The notes beneath the pieces are model-generated. The model searched no databases, was not told the DNA's origin, and was given only the letters and a program-made list of their open reading frames with translations. A stretch of DNA of 64,000 nt. Source: CAVWCW01 sp963753615 (GTDB taxonomy: Bacteria; Pseudomonadota; Gammaproteobacteria; Chromatiales; Chromatiaceae). How positions within the stretch are numbered: position 1 is the stretch's first letter; the number at the start of each line of letters is the position of its first letter. The stretch spans positions 62,001 through 126,000 of the forward strand of contig CAVWCW010000016.1 in NCBI GenBank assembly GCA_963753615.1, written 5' to 3'. Made by a program: the position numbers and the translations under genes. Below, piece by piece: positions 9,159 to 18,762 of this stretch.

Positions 9159-10475
9159 TTATTCAAGCATGCCATTGACCGCGGCGATATCCTCCGGACT
9201 GAGGGTACTGGCGCCCAACTTCAGCAGCAACCCGCTAAGCACGTACTGGTAGCGGGCCCTGGCGTAGTTCCGCTCGGAGTCGAACAGGTTCCGTTGCACA
9301 TTGAGCACATCGATAATGGTACGGGTACCCACCTCGTAGCCGGCTTCGGTAGCCTCCAAAGCGCTCTTGGAGGAAACCACCGTGGCGGCCAGAGACTGCA
9401 CCGAGCTGATCGAGGTATCCACCCCCCTGTAGGCGTCTTTCACCGTGCGGTTGACCGAGCGGCGCTGGGCATCCAGGTTGTCCTGGGCGGCCTGAAAATC
9501 GTACCGCGCCTGGCGCACCGCCGCGTTGACGCCGCCGCCCTGGTATAAGGGAAGGTTCAGCTGCAGCCCGATCACGCCGGCGTCGGCGCGAGAGCCGGAT
9601 CGGCTGTCGCTGCTGTCCTGGGTGCCGTAGCTGCCCACCAGGTCCAGGGTAGGATAGTGGCCGGAACGCTGCAGTTCGATATTCTTGCGCGCCAGCTCGG
9701 CATTATACAGCGCTGATACGATGAGCAGGTTCTGCTCCAGCGCAGCGTCGGCCCACTGATCCAGATCCGCCGGTTCCGGCATCTGGAGGTCGATCGGGTC
9801 TTTGAGCTGAGCCAGATCCTCCCGGGCATGGGGCCCGATGATTTCCAGCAGGGCCTCCCAGGCGGTATCGATCGCATTGCGAGAAATGATTACGGTCGTG
9901 TTGGCGCCATCGTAGGCAGCCTGGGTTTCATGCACGTCGGTGATGGCGATCAGTCCCACTTCAAAACGCTGCTTGGCCTGCTCCAGCTGGCGGGCCGTCG
10001 CCTTCTTGTTGGCCTCCGCCGCACGCAAGTCGGCCTCGGCATTGAGGATACCGAAGTAGGCGTCGGCCACCCGGAACATCAGATCCTGCTCGGCGGCGGT
10101 GTATTCTGCTTCGGCGCTAGCGATCAGATCGTCGGTCTGTTCCAATTGCACCCAGAGGTCGCGCCGATAGACCGGCTGCACCAGACTGACCGACAGGGCG
10201 CTGTCATTGTAGTTATCCGTGCCGGAGAACCCCGAAGCCGACTCCCTGAGGTTGGTGTGGACCCGGCCGACGTCGCCCCCCACCGAGATATTGGGCAGCA
10301 ACAGTGCCTTAGCCTGGGGCCGGCTCTCTCGGGTGGACTCCAGCGAGGCCAGCGCCTCCCTCAGCTGAGGATCGGATTCGACGGCAAGCTCGTAGCACTG
10401 TTTCAAGTCCAAAGCCCAGGTGCCCGGGGCCCAGGCCGCCAGCGCCAGCAGAACGCAGCCGCTTAATCTTCTCAT
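9159..10475 (-). CDS. tolC: TolC family outer-membrane efflux channel
   Basis: 438 residues from ATG 10475, which gives a clean signal peptide (MRRLSGCVLLALAAWAPGTWA); the upstream in-frame extension is not protein-like. Two repeated TolC/OEP halves follow, with long coiled-coil stretches (TAAEQDLMFRVADAYFGILN about residue 125, and VRQARYDFQAAQDNLDAQRR about residue 310). The line VGTRTIIDVLNVQRNLFDSE near residue 385 is typical of TolC. TolC forms the trimeric outer-membrane duct used by RND, MFS and ABC efflux and by type I secretion. An M23 peptidase lies upstream and aroC downstream. No membrane-fusion partner is adjacent, so it is probably the general housekeeping TolC. Confidence 0.93.
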   Translation of the reverse strand: MRRLSGCVLLALAAWAPGTWALDLKQCYELAVESDPQLREALASLESTRESRPQAKALLLPNISVGGDVGRVHTNLRESASGFSGTDNYNDSALSVSLVQPVYRRDLWVQLEQTDDLIASAEAEYTAAEQDLMFRVADAYFGILNAEADLRAAEANKKATARQLEQAKQRFEVGLIAITDVHETQAAYDGANTTVIISRNAIDTAWEALLEIIGPHAREDLAQLKDPIDLQMPEPADLDQWADAALEQNLLIVSALYNAELARKNIELQRSGHYPTLDLVGSYGTQDSSDSRSGSRADAGVIGLQLNLPLYQGGGVNAAVRQARYDFQAAQDNLDAQRRSVNRTVKDAYRGVDTSISSVQSLAATVVSSKSALEATEAGYEVGTRTIIDVLNVQRNLFDSERNYARARYQYVLSGLLLKLGASTLSPEDIAAVNGMLE

Positions 10476-10528
10476 TTGTGTATCCCTCGAGGTGAATTCG
10501 CGCGAAGTATACCACGCCGAACCCGAAC

Positions 10529-11392
10529 TCAGCGGCGCTCGGCCAGGGCCTCCGTCGGCGTGGGGTCCGGCATCGGGCCCGCCAGCAACTGGGGATCGAT
10601 ACGCTGTTCGAACCAGTTCATGCGCCAATCGAGATGCGCTCCCGTGACCCGCCCGGTGGCGCCGATCTCCGCAATTGGCTCGCCCTGCTCCACGCGCTGC
10701 CCCTCCTTCACCAGGATGCGGCTCAGGTGCAGAAATGCCGAGGACAACCCATGACCGTGGTCGATCACCAGGGTACCGCCGGAGAAATACATATCCGGAT
10801 GGGCCAGGGTCACCATCCCGCCCGCCGGGGCCACCACCGGGGTTCCAACCGGTCCGGCTACGTCGACCCCGAAGTGGGGCCGGCGGGGCTTGCCGTTTAG
10901 AATGCGCTGGCTACCGTAGACCCCGGAGATGGGCCCCTGGGACGGCCAGATGAAGCCATCGAGAAAATCCGTGCGCGGATCGTCCAACTTGCGGGTGGCC
11001 TTGACCAAGGCGGCCTCCCGGCGGATGCGCTCCAGATCCTGCTCCGGCGGCGTCACCTTGCTCGGCGGCAGGCCGTCGATGCGCTGAATCTGGTAGTCCC
11101 GGCGCGCCACCTCCAATTGGAGCTGTTCCTCGCTGCCGTCGGCGTAGACCAGCTTGAGTTCCGCGCTTGCCGGCTCGTCGCGGCCGAATCCCACCAGAAA
11201 CACCCCCTGCGGCGACACCCGTAGCGGTTGGTCGTTGAGCGAAACCCGGGCATCCGGGGCCGTGCGCCCGATCAACAAGCCGCCCTGGGTGTAATCGCCC
11301 TCCAGGCTCACCCCTGCGGCGCCTCCCTGCACGGCCGGCAGCGCCAGCATACCGACTGCCAGCGACCCTAAAATCCGCAACGACCGCTTCAT
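10529..11392 (-). CDS. M23 family metallopeptidase (LytM domain)
   Basis: 287 residues from ATG 11392, with a signal peptide (LGSLAVGMLALPAVQGGAAG). A beta-rich N-terminal domain precedes a LytM/M23 domain with the zinc ligands in HFGVD and the catalytic HLDWRMN near the end (GAHLDW in place of the common GxHLHW), so the metal-binding pattern is essentially complete with an HxD variant. It should be a periplasmic peptidoglycan endopeptidase or an activator of amidases. It is divergent from the ABC exporter gene. A start at 11548 is possible but would add a basic, non-conserved leader in front of the signal peptide. Confidence 0.88.
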   Translation of the reverse strand: MKRSLRILGSLAVGMLALPAVQGGAAGVSLEGDYTQGGLLIGRTAPDARVSLNDQPLRVSPQGVFLVGFGRDEPASAELKLVYADGSEEQLQLEVARRDYQIQRIDGLPPSKVTPPEQDLERIRREAALVKATRKLDDPRTDFLDGFIWPSQGPISGVYGSQRILNGKPRRPHFGVDVAGPVGTPVVAPAGGMVTLAHPDMYFSGGTLVIDHGHGLSSAFLHLSRILVKEGQRVEQGEPIAEIGATGRVTGAHLDWRMNWFEQRIDPQLLAGPMPDPTPTEALAERR

Positions 11393-11610
11393 GTTTACCC
11401 CTGGCTGCAAATTACCACTCGCATAGTAACCGCTGGGCCGCCCGCTGCAAGCCCGCCGTAGCCTGTCGCGCCGATTCGATCTGCTACAATAAAGCTCGTC
11501 CTGCCGCCCAGGCACCCGACCCTTGCACCTCGACAGAACCATCAGCAAACGCCACCGACCCCGAGATTCAGGTCCGCAGCCGCGGCTACAGCTGGCGCGA
11601 ACTCACCGAC

Positions 11611-13356
11611 ATGGTGTTCAGCCGCCGCCGGGAGCTGGTGCTGGCCAACCTGATTGCGGTACTCGGCACCCTGGTAAGCGTGCCGGTGCCGCTGCTGATC
11701 CCGTTGCTGGTGGACGAGGTGCTGTTGGACAAGCCCGGCCCGGCGGTGGCCACCATCAATGGGATCTTTCCCGTCGCCTGGCATGGACCGGTGCTTTATA
11801 TCCTGGCCATGTTGGCGCTCACCCTGCTGCTGCGCCTGATCAGCCTGGTGCTGGGGGTCTGGCAGATGCGCCAGTTCACCGCCATCTCCAAGGACGTGAT
11901 CTTCCGCATCCGGCGCGCGCTGTTGCTGCGGCTGGAGCGGATTTCCATGTCCGAGTACGAAACCCTCGGCAGCGGCACCGTGGCCTCCCACCTGGTCACC
12001 GACCTGGACGCCATCGACCAGTTCGTCGGCACCGCCACCAGCAAGTTCCTGGTCGCCGTGCTGAGTATCCTCGGTACCGCCCTGGTGCTGCTTTGGATGC
12101 ACTGGCAGCTGGCCCTGTTCATCTTGCTGCTCAACCCCCTGGTGATCTATGTCACCACCGTGTTCGGGCGTAAGGTCAAGGAGCTGAAGCGGCGCGAGAA
12201 CAGCGCCTACCAGCTGTTCCAGGAAAGCCTCGCCGAGACCCTCGACGCCATCCAACAGATCCGCGCCAGCAATAGAGAGCGCCATTATATTCACCGCATC
12301 GTCGACAGCGCCCGCGACATACGCGAGCATTCGACCGCCTTCGCCTGGAAGAGCGAGGCGGCCAGCCGGCTGTCTTTCGTCATCTTCCTGTTCGGCTTCG
12401 ACATCTTCCGCGGCCTGAGCATGTTCATGGTGCTTTACTCGGACCTTACCATCGGCCAGATGCTGGCGGTCTACGCCTACCTCTGGTTCATGATGGGCCC
12501 GGTGCAGGAAGTGCTCGGCATCCAGTACGCCTGGCACAGCGCCCAAGCCGCGCTGAACCGCATCAACCGCCTCGTCGACATCGACCTGGAGCCGCGCTAT
12601 CCGCACCAGGAGAATCCCTTCGCCGGCAAGCACACCGTGGCCCTGGAGATTCGCGACCTTTGCTTCCGCTACGGTGACGGACCCCAGGTGTTGGATCAGG
12701 TCTCGCTGCGCATCGGCGCCGGCGAGAAGGTGGCCCTGGTGGGCGCCAGCGGCGGCGGCAAGACCACCCTGGTGCAGATTCTGCTCGGGCTCTACACCCC
12801 CGCCTCCGGCGAGGTCCTGTACGACGGGGTGCCGGTGAACCGCATCGGCATGGATGTGGTACGCGATCACGTGGCCACCGTGCTGCAACACCCGGCCCTG
12901 CTCAACGACAGCGTGCGCATGAACCTGACCCTGGGCCGGGAACTGCCGGAAGAAGCCCTTTGGCGTGCGCTGGCCATCGCCCAGCTCGACGAACGGGTGC
13001 GCGACCTCGACCGGGGCCTGGACACCCTGATCGGGCGCAGCGGCGTGCGCCTGTCCGGCGGTCAGCGCCAACGTCTGGCGGTGGCGCGCATGGTGCTCAC
13101 CGATCCCAAGGTGGTGATCCTGGACGAGGCCACCTCGGCCCTGGATACCAGTACCGAAGGCCGCCTGCACCAAGCCCTCCAAGCCTTCTTAAAGGGCCGC
13201 ACCACCCTCATCATCGCCCATCGCCTGAGCGCGGTGAAGCAGGCCGATCGGGTGTTGGTATTCGAAAACGGCCGCATCGTGGAGCAGGGCCGGCACGAGG
13301 AACTGGTGCGGAGCGACGGGCTCTACGCCGCCCTGTATGGCCGCCAAGAGGTCTGA
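11611..13356 (+). CDS. ABC transporter, fused permease and ATPase (exporter type)
   Basis: 581-residue half-transporter. A six-helix type-1 exporter domain (about residues 1-310) is followed by an ABC ATPase with Walker A GASGGGKTT, signature LSGGQRQR, Walker B VVILDEATSALD and H-loop IIAHRLS. Such proteins dimerise and export lipids, peptides or drugs (MsbA-like architecture); the substrate is not deducible. In-frame codons upstream of ATG 11611 encode plausible protein (QVRSRGYSWRELTD) but contain no ATG, GTG or TTG before a likely -10 (TACAAT, 11485-11490), so the annotated start may be slightly short or use a rare codon. The downstream hydrolase follows after 1 nt. Confidence 0.9.
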   Translation: MVFSRRRELVLANLIAVLGTLVSVPVPLLIPLLVDEVLLDKPGPAVATINGIFPVAWHGPVLYILAMLALTLLLRLISLVLGVWQMRQFTAISKDVIFRIRRALLLRLERISMSEYETLGSGTVASHLVTDLDAIDQFVGTATSKFLVAVLSILGTALVLLWMHWQLALFILLLNPLVIYVTTVFGRKVKELKRRENSAYQLFQESLAETLDAIQQIRASNRERHYIHRIVDSARDIREHSTAFAWKSEAASRLSFVIFLFGFDIFRGLSMFMVLYSDLTIGQMLAVYAYLWFMMGPVQEVLGIQYAWHSAQAALNRINRLVDIDLEPRYPHQENPFAGKHTVALEIRDLCFRYGDGPQVLDQVSLRIGAGEKVALVGASGGGKTTLVQILLGLYTPASGEVLYDGVPVNRIGMDVVRDHVATVLQHPALLNDSVRMNLTLGRELPEEALWRALAIAQLDERVRDLDRGLDTLIGRSGVRLSGGQRQRLAVARMVLTDPKVVILDEATSALDTSTEGRLHQALQAFLKGRTTLIIAHRLSAVKQADRVLVFENGRIVEQGRHEELVRSDGLYAALYGRQEV

Positions 13357-13357
13357 G

Positions 13358-14323
13358 GTGATCCGGAGAGGCGATTTCGAGCCCGCCTGGTGGCTGCCCA
13401 ACGCCCATGCCCAGACCATCTGGCCGGCCCTGTTCCGGCGCCGTCCCAAGCTGCCGCTGTGCCGGCAGCGACTGGAGTTGCCCGACGGCGATTTTCTGGA
13501 CCTGGCCCATGCCGGACCCCGCCGCGGCCCCACCGTTCTGATCCTGCACGGGCTGGAGGGCAACCTGCAGTCGCACTACGCCGGCAGCCTGCTCCGGGCC
13601 CTGGAGCAGGCGGGCTACCATGGCGTCTTCCTGCTCTTTCGCAACTGCGGCGACCAACCCAACCGGCTGCCCCGAGGCTACCATTCCGGAGAGACCGGCG
13701 ACCTACAGCATGTGCTCGAGCACCTGCGCGAACGCGGCGGACGGCCGGTTCGGGCCGCCGTCGGCATCTCCCTGGGGGGAAACGTGCTGCTCAAGTGGCT
13801 GGGGGAAAACGGCGAACAGGATCTGCTGCAATCGGCGATGGCAGTCTCCGTCCCCTTCAGGCTCGGCGACGCCGGCGAGCGCCTGGAATACGGCTGGTCG
13901 CGCCTGTACCGGGAGCATCTGATGCGCAAGCTGCGCGAGTCCTACCGGCGCAAGTTCGAGCACATCCCCTCGCCTCTGGGGGTAGACGTCAAACGCTTGC
14001 GCAACTTCTGGGAATTCGACGACCAAGTCACCGCCCCTTTGCATGGCTTCGCCGGTGCCGACGATTACTACGAACGCTGCAGTTCGCGCCAGTTCATCCC
14101 CCACATTCGCACCCCTACCCTGATCCTGCACGCCCGCGACGACCCCTTTATGTGGCCCGCCACCCCACCCAAAGCGGACGAACTACCCGAGGCCGTAGCC
14201 TTGGAGCTTTGCGACCACGGCGGCCATGTCGGTTTCGTCAGCGGAACCCTGCCCTGGCGGCCCAGGTACTGGTTGGAGCAGCGGTTGCTCGAATACCTGG
14301 CTGATCTGAAAGTCGACCGCTGA
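13358..14323 (+). CDS. YheT-type alpha/beta hydrolase
   Basis: About 321 residues from GTG 13358 (the longer ATG at 13337 overlaps the ABC gene). The N-terminal FEPAWWLPNAHAQTIWPALF is characteristic of the YheT/EMB8 hydrolase family. The oxyanion region HGLEGN, nucleophile elbow GISLGGN, acidic residue in ARDDPF and catalytic His in DHGGHVGF are all present, so the triad is complete. Family members are esterases of largely unknown physiological substrate. It follows the ABC exporter by one base and is likely cotranscribed with it. Confidence 0.88.
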   Translation: MIRRGDFEPAWWLPNAHAQTIWPALFRRRPKLPLCRQRLELPDGDFLDLAHAGPRRGPTVLILHGLEGNLQSHYAGSLLRALEQAGYHGVFLLFRNCGDQPNRLPRGYHSGETGDLQHVLEHLRERGGRPVRAAVGISLGGNVLLKWLGENGEQDLLQSAMAVSVPFRLGDAGERLEYGWSRLYREHLMRKLRESYRRKFEHIPSPLGVDVKRLRNFWEFDDQVTAPLHGFAGADDYYERCSSRQFIPHIRTPTLILHARDDPFMWPATPPKADELPEAVALELCDHGGHVGFVSGTLPWRPRYWLEQRLLEYLADLKVDR

Positions 14324-14420
14324 CAGCCGCTTGAACCCGGCGCAGAGTGGGTTGGAGTGCGCATCGGTTTGGCCCGGGAATTTCGCAGCAGCCGGTTAGA
14401 TAGGGTCGCGAAGGATTCGC

Positions 14421-14666
14421 TCACGGGCAGTTCAGTACCGAAAATTGGGCCAATTCGGTCAAGACCTGGGCCGGAGGCCTCGATAGAACAACAGCTTCCA
14501 GGTTGCGAAAGCTCGCCAGTATGCCCTCGGCCCGCGCCTTCAAATCGCCATCGCGGAGCCTCGGGCCCATCGCCAAGCCGCTACCGGCGAGCAATCTCGA
14601 GAGCCGGCCCAGATTTCCCTGCAGATCGAAGACGCGTTGGCGATACCAAGCCAGACTTACCCGCAC
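14421..14666 (-). CDS. Small hypothetical protein coupled to the broken chalcone-isomerase-like gene
   Basis: 81 residues from GTG 14666, overlapping the end of the upstream gene by 10 nt. The middle is basic and helix-rich (RQRVFDLQGNLGRLSRLLAG, LKARAEGILASFRNLE), with no signal peptide or recognised domain. The overlap suggests translational coupling, but the gene could also be a chance frame at the end of a decayed locus. I have no family assignment. Confidence 0.35.
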   Translation of the reverse strand: MRVSLAWYRQRVFDLQGNLGRLSRLLAGSGLAMGPRLRDGDLKARAEGILASFRNLEAVVLSRPPAQVLTELAQFSVLNCP

Positions 14667-15236
14667 TCACCTCCGAGCAACCCGGCCTTCAACTCCGCAT
14701 TCGGCGGACGAGAGCCCAACCAGATGGAGAATAGGGCTCGAGCAAAATCATCGCCTGCAATCGTGCCCTTGACCGCTCCGTTGACCGCCACATGAATACC
14801 CGCGCCCGGCTCGTAGGCGAAACGCAGTCGCTGGCCGGCCTGCATGTCTGTCATCAACCCCTTGAATGCCTCAATGCGCTCCCTGAGCGCCGCGAGCTGA
14901 GACTCGGCGTTCTTCTCGAAGCCCTCGTCCCAGCCTTTGCTCAGATCGGCACCGCCTACGTCGCGAACGAAATGGAGGATGATCTCCTTTGGAGCATCCG
15001 ACTCGATGATGGCGTTGGCGTCGTTGGAGGTCTGAGCGACATAGAGCGCGGCGACGTAGACATCGACCTTCAGGAAGGTCGCTTGCCGCAGGCCAAGCCC
15101 GTTGAGCTTCAGCGCAGCGCCCTCGGACTTGCACCTGCTCCGGGAAGGAAACGCCCTCGCACTCCTTTGCCTGTCCCGCCCCGACCGCGAGCGTCGCGGC
15201 CAAACCCACCAGCACGCAAAATAGGAATCTTGTCAT
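14657..15236 (-). pseudogene. Chalcone-isomerase-like periplasmic protein, frameshifted
   Basis: The first part has a signal peptide (MTRFLFCVLVGLAATLAVGA) and EGVSFPEQVQV. The frame then shifts by one base near 15118-15124 and continues as LKLNGLGLRQATFLKVDVY, APKEIILHFVRDVGG, KGWDEGFEKNAE and VNGAVKGTIAGDDFARALFS, ending LGSRPPNAELKAGLLGG. Together this matches the bacterial chalcone-isomerase-like family (Chalcone_3), about 190 residues. Bacterial members lack proven chalcone isomerase activity and are exported. A one-base insertion in a G/C run explains the break, so it is either recent decay or a sequencing indel. Confidence 0.75.
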
Positions 15237-15538
15237 GTCGTATTCTCCTCGGCTTGGTGATTGATTGCCCGGTAGAGGTTGCCCCGTCGCCGCAACTGAC
15301 CGACCAGCCCGGCGATTTCCGCGAAGCGTCGGTCGGGCGCTATCGCCGCGGCTCCATGAACTCGGGATTGTGGACGTCGTTCACGGGTCGGGTCAAAGCG
15401 GTCCACGCCGCTTCGCGCTTGGAGGAAGCGTCGATCAGCAGCACCACAAGATCGATGGGTGTCGCGCCCGGAAGCTGTCGCCAAATGCGGTTGCCGCGGA
15501 GGCGATGCGCATTTACCGCATTGTGAGCTGCGCCTGCG
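15237..15538. other. No clear gene
   Basis: About 300 bp between the chalcone-isomerase-like gene and the lipoprotein. Minus-strand frames include a short plausible stretch (PIDLVVLLIDASSKREAAW) with no start, domain or continuation. It is probably the remains of another decayed gene. Confidence 0.4.
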
Positions 15539-15904
15539 CTATCTTGTGGGCACCGTAAGGTAGGCTGGAGGCAGATCGGTCCCTTCAACCGTGAAGATCT
15601 TTTCTCCGCCAAAAAATTCACCCAGAAAAACTTTCTGCCCACCGACGGCTTCTCCCGCCTTCGTGCTGCCGGAGCCTTCGATTACCGTGTGGGTGCCAGT
15701 GCCCGCGGGTGTTTCGAAATAGACACTGCACGGGCTCGATTCACAAAACACCGTCTCCCCAGGGCGCAATGTCGGGTTGTCGTACACCGTTCGCGAGTCG
15801 TTGGCTACACAGCCCGACGAGAGGGCCGCGAGCCCCGCCACGAACAAGGTGCTGGCCAAGGACGAAGTGTCGACAAATCGTTTGTATTGAGTTCCGGTCT
15901 TCAT
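15539..15904 (-). CDS. Small secreted lipoprotein, unknown function
   Basis: 121 residues from ATG 15904 (MKTGTQYKRF). The hydrophobic segment LASTLFVAGLAALSSGC ends in a lipobox-like SSGC, so an acylated Cys is likely. The mature part is short and beta-rich with two further cysteines (VFCESSPCSVYF) that may form a disulphide, then glycine-rich segments. No family is recognised. It is a single minus-strand gene in a decayed area, and its intact frame argues that it is still expressed. The longer start at 16015 would hide the signal peptide. Confidence 0.6.
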   Translation of the reverse strand: MKTGTQYKRFVDTSSLASTLFVAGLAALSSGCVANDSRTVYDNPTLRPGETVFCESSPCSVYFETPAGTGTHTVIEGSGSTKAGEAVGGQKVFLGEFFGGEKIFTVEGTDLPPAYLTVPTR

Positions 15905-16022
15905 CTTTGAATCTCTCCAAATTCTTGATGATTCATTTGCAGAACGGCTCGGGAGATGCCAGAAGAAACCACCCATGGCATCGTTGAGTGCGGCTTTCAT
16001 CACGTCGGTTTCCAAAGGCTTT

Positions 16023-16051
16023 CATTTTCGGCCGCCAAGGCGGCCAAAATG
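16023..16051. repeat. Perfect GC-rich inverted repeat flanked by CATTTT/AAAATG
   Basis: Arms GGCCGCC and GGCGGCC with a 2-nt AA loop, extended by CATTTT on the left and AAAATG on the right with one unpaired C. On either strand the T run precedes the stem and the A run follows, so it is not a normal intrinsic terminator. It lies about 120 bp upstream of the lipoprotein start. Confidence 0.6.
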
Positions 16052-16309
16052 GCGGATCTCCCTGCCCAGCCGGGGAAACGCCCTCGAATCGGTTCCCTGA
16101 TTCAACGTCTAACTGACCATACGTGCGACGCCGAAAAGGCTGTCACGGACAAGCCCTGGCGAGTCTCGCCGAGGGGCCGGGAACAAGTTCCCACGTGTGC
16201 CCCCCGTTACTCTCTCCCTGTTGGTGCGTTGTGCCGCTTCGAGCTTCCTTGCATCCTCAGGCGACAATTGCGGCCGATCCAATTTGAGCGTCAGCTTGTT
16301 GCGCTTATG

Positions 16310-16990
16310 CGGTTAGGGGGAACGGCGGCTTACATAGTCCGCGTCGTTCACGCCGGTCAGCGTGTCGGAGCCACTATCGTAGCGCCCGCCCGACGTAAGG
16401 ATCATGTCCTCCACACCGCCTTCGGGCACCTCGATGTCGGCGGCGATGGTGCAGGCGCTGTTGCGCAGGAACGGGGACTCGCCCACGGGCCGAGTCTAGA
16501 CGAACTCGGTGTGTCCGGCAATGAAGTTCGGGCGCGGGGCAATGACGCGCGCGGCCACCGAGGCATTCGGCGGGACGACCTGGTACTTTATCGCTTCCGC
16601 GACGAACTTTTCGCGCAGCGCCGACACTTCCTGGGGTGCCCGGCGGCGATGCCATTGGCTTGGAGGGGCCCGTCTGGGGCATCCGCGAGATGCAGTCGAT
16701 GGCGTCGTCCGCCATGCCGGTGATCCGGTTCCAAGCCTGCTTCCCCGCGAAGGAGCAGATCTGGGTGGTGTCGCTGAACAGGATCGGCTGCCACTGGTTG
16801 GCGTCCCCACCGAAAAAACCGTAGAAGCACTCGAAGCCCAGGCCGGTGGGCCACTGATCAATAGGCCCGAACTGACGGGCGGCGAAGGCGGGCGTGCTGT
16901 GATCCTTGCCGGACCAGGAGGTGGCGTAGCCGTTGTCGCGCAGAATCCTCCCCATAGTGGCCTTGTCCTCGACGACGATGATGAGGAGAT
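16310..16990 (-). pseudogene. Decayed sulfatase
   Basis: Three sulfatase pieces lie in different minus-strand frames: ATMGRILRDNGYATSWSGKDH with QWPTGLGFECFYGFFGGDAN (16700-16985), then VSALREKFVAEAIKYQVVPP (16550-16640), then RNSACTIAADIEVPEGG with MILTSGGRYDSGSDTL (16340-16480). These follow the order seen in a subfamily of arylsulfatases. The N-terminal third with the C-x-[PA]-x-R nucleophile region and the metal site is missing, and a stop (HTEFV then stop) interrupts the middle. Intact relatives exceed 500 residues, so this copy cannot make an enzyme. It is not a recent copy of the intact arylsulfatase at 38-39.6 kb, which has different motifs. Confidence 0.75.
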
Positions 16991-17300
16991 CACACCAAAG
17001 CAAGATAGATAAATTGCGACATTGCGTGAATTTATCTCGGCAATTCCGTATGCGACTGAAGATGCTTGCCCCACCGCCCGCCCCGCGCACACTGAATCTA
17101 CCGGCGCGCACCCACCGGCCAACTCGCAACCGAATCGATTCATCGCCGGACGGGTAATCGGGTAAGTCCATGCTAGACTCCGTGGGCACGGGCCAGATCC
17201 AGGGTAAAAACCCGTCGACCGTTAACCCCCTTTAGCGCAAACGGATACCCTCTCGAAGCACACCGCGGCGCAGCAACCACAACCAAGCCACAGCTATTCT

Positions 17301-17969
17301 ATGTCAGACCTCTGGACCGTACTCTTTCCCATCCTGTTGGCCGACGTCGTCAATCCGGTGCTCTTCGCCTTTATGGTGTATGCCGTGGGCACTGAGCGGC
17401 CTTTCACCAATTCGACCGCGGTTCTTCTCGGGCACACCGCCACTTATCTGATCTTCGGCATCAGCCTGAGCTTCGCCTTCGAAGCCATCGCCGAGCGGTT
17501 GGCCAACCCCCAGTCAATCGATTTCTCCGTTGGACTGGTGGTCGGGCTGTTGCTGCTTTGGGTCGCCTGGCGGAGCAGCCGCGCCAACGAGACCAAGAAA
17601 TCGGAGCCCAGCGTCGAAAGCTTGACGCCGCTGAAAGCGTTTGGCATCGGTGCCATCATCAATCTCATCGGCTTGCCGTTTGCGTTGCCCTATTTCGCCG
17701 CCCTGGATCAGATATTGAAGGCCGACCTGCCGGTGACCGATTCGGTGTTGGCGCTCACGGGGTACAATCTGGCTTATGCTGCGCCGTTTCTGGTGGTTCC
17801 CGCGCTGACTCTGCTGCTGGGGGATAAGAGTCGCCCCCTGCTGGCGCGCATTAACGAAAAGGTGGACCGTGTCAGTGCCTTCCTCATGCCGTTGATGCTG
17901 TTCCTGGTGGGCGCCGCCATGGTTGCGGATGCTGTCCGCTACTTCGCGGTCGGCGAGGGGCTCTTTTGA
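17301..17969 (+). CDS. GAP/LysE-like six-helix membrane protein
   Basis: 222 residues with about six hydrophobic segments: LFPILLADVVNPVLFAFMVY, AVLLGHTATYLIFGISLSFA, FSVGLVVGLLLLWVAW, FGIGAIINLIGLPFALPYFA, ALTGYNLAYAAPFLVVPALT and FLMPLMLFLVGAAMVADAV. The duplicated topology with proline- and asparagine-containing first helices of each half (DVVNP, NLIGLP) fits the GAP/Sap group in the LysE transporter superfamily. In mycobacteria some members help export lipids; here the substrate is unknown. It stands alone, about 300 bp before the SRPBCC gene. Confidence 0.7.
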   Translation: MSDLWTVLFPILLADVVNPVLFAFMVYAVGTERPFTNSTAVLLGHTATYLIFGISLSFAFEAIAERLANPQSIDFSVGLVVGLLLLWVAWRSSRANETKKSEPSVESLTPLKAFGIGAIINLIGLPFALPYFAALDQILKADLPVTDSVLALTGYNLAYAAPFLVVPALTLLLGDKSRPLLARINEKVDRVSAFLMPLMLFLVGAAMVADAVRYFAVGEGLF

Positions 17970-18276
17970 GGCGTCGAGGCCGTCGTGCAAGCGGAGCCTC
18001 GAGGCCGATCTGACCCTGGGTTTTTGATCGAAGATTGACCGCCTACTGGACAGATCTAGCGCATGGATGGCGCCACGAGGCGCGCGCTCCCGCCCGGACG
18101 GCATTGTGTTAGTCTATGCATCAAAGCGAAGGGCGGACACCACTCGGCAGGCCAATGGCCCTTGCGCAAAGGGCGCACCTTGTTGCCAAACCCCTGAGGC
18201 AGTCCGGGTGCAATTCTGTCCGGGCTCGGAGTGGTTTCAGCGAACCGTCGCACGAGTGTTCAAGGCACCCGACCGA

Positions 18277-18762
18277 ATGATCCGCACCCGCACCAGCGTC
18301 CTCATCAATCGGCCTGTCGAAACGGTCTACCGCTTCGTGTCGGAGGACTTCTTCGAAAACTACCGCAAGTGGTCCCCCGAAGTGGTCCAACTGGAGCAAA
18401 CTTCCATCGGACCGGTGCGCACCGGCACCACCGGCCGGCAGGTGCGCCGCGACCGAGGGTTCCGCAGCGAGACGGTGTTCCGGGTAACCGAATGCGTACC
18501 GCTGCGGGCGATCGGCTTCGTCAGCCTGACCAAACCGCATTTCAGCGTGCGCTACTCCTTCGAGGCAGCCCCCCAAGCGACTCGCCTGACCTTCAGTTTC
18601 GAGCTCAAGCCCGAGCTGTTCATGCGCCCGCTCCAACGGGCACTGAATGCGGCTATCGACTCCGAAGGCAGGCGCGTAGTCAACAATATCAAGTCGCTGC
18701 TGGAGGACGCTCCACCCCAGGGGGAGCGCCCCCCGCCGGGCGCCAGCGGTGGCCGGGTTTGA
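18277..18762 (+). CDS. SRPBCC (START-like) domain protein
   Basis: 161 residues from ATG 18277 (MIRTRTSVLINRPVETVYRF), a classic SRPBCC opening. The domain runs to about residue 140, with the hydrophobic pocket strand pattern and final helix (LQRALNAAIDSEGRRVVNNI). Family members bind small lipids or aromatic ligands or act as cyclase-like or lipid-transfer modules. The stop codon overlaps the TTG start of the next gene, so they form a coupled pair. The upstream in-frame extension to 18067 is rich in cysteine and arginine and is unlikely to be translated. Confidence 0.78.
   Translation: MIRTRTSVLINRPVETVYRFVSEDFFENYRKWSPEVVQLEQTSIGPVRTGTTGRQVRRDRGFRSETVFRVTECVPLRAIGFVSLTKPHFSVRYSFEAAPQATRLTFSFELKPELFMRPLQRALNAAIDSEGRRVVNNIKSLLEDAPPQGERPPPGASGGRV

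Noticed and set aside
8112..9548. Long plus-strand frame antisense to aroC and tolC
   Set aside because: Its residue composition is that of a shadow frame of a high-GC gene, and aroC fits its family along its full length.
11542..13182. Long minus-strand frame across the ABC exporter
   Set aside because: Histidine- and glutamine-rich shadow of a clear ABC transporter.
16023..16051. Bidirectional terminator
   Set aside because: On both strands the T run precedes the stem; a terminator needs it after the stem.
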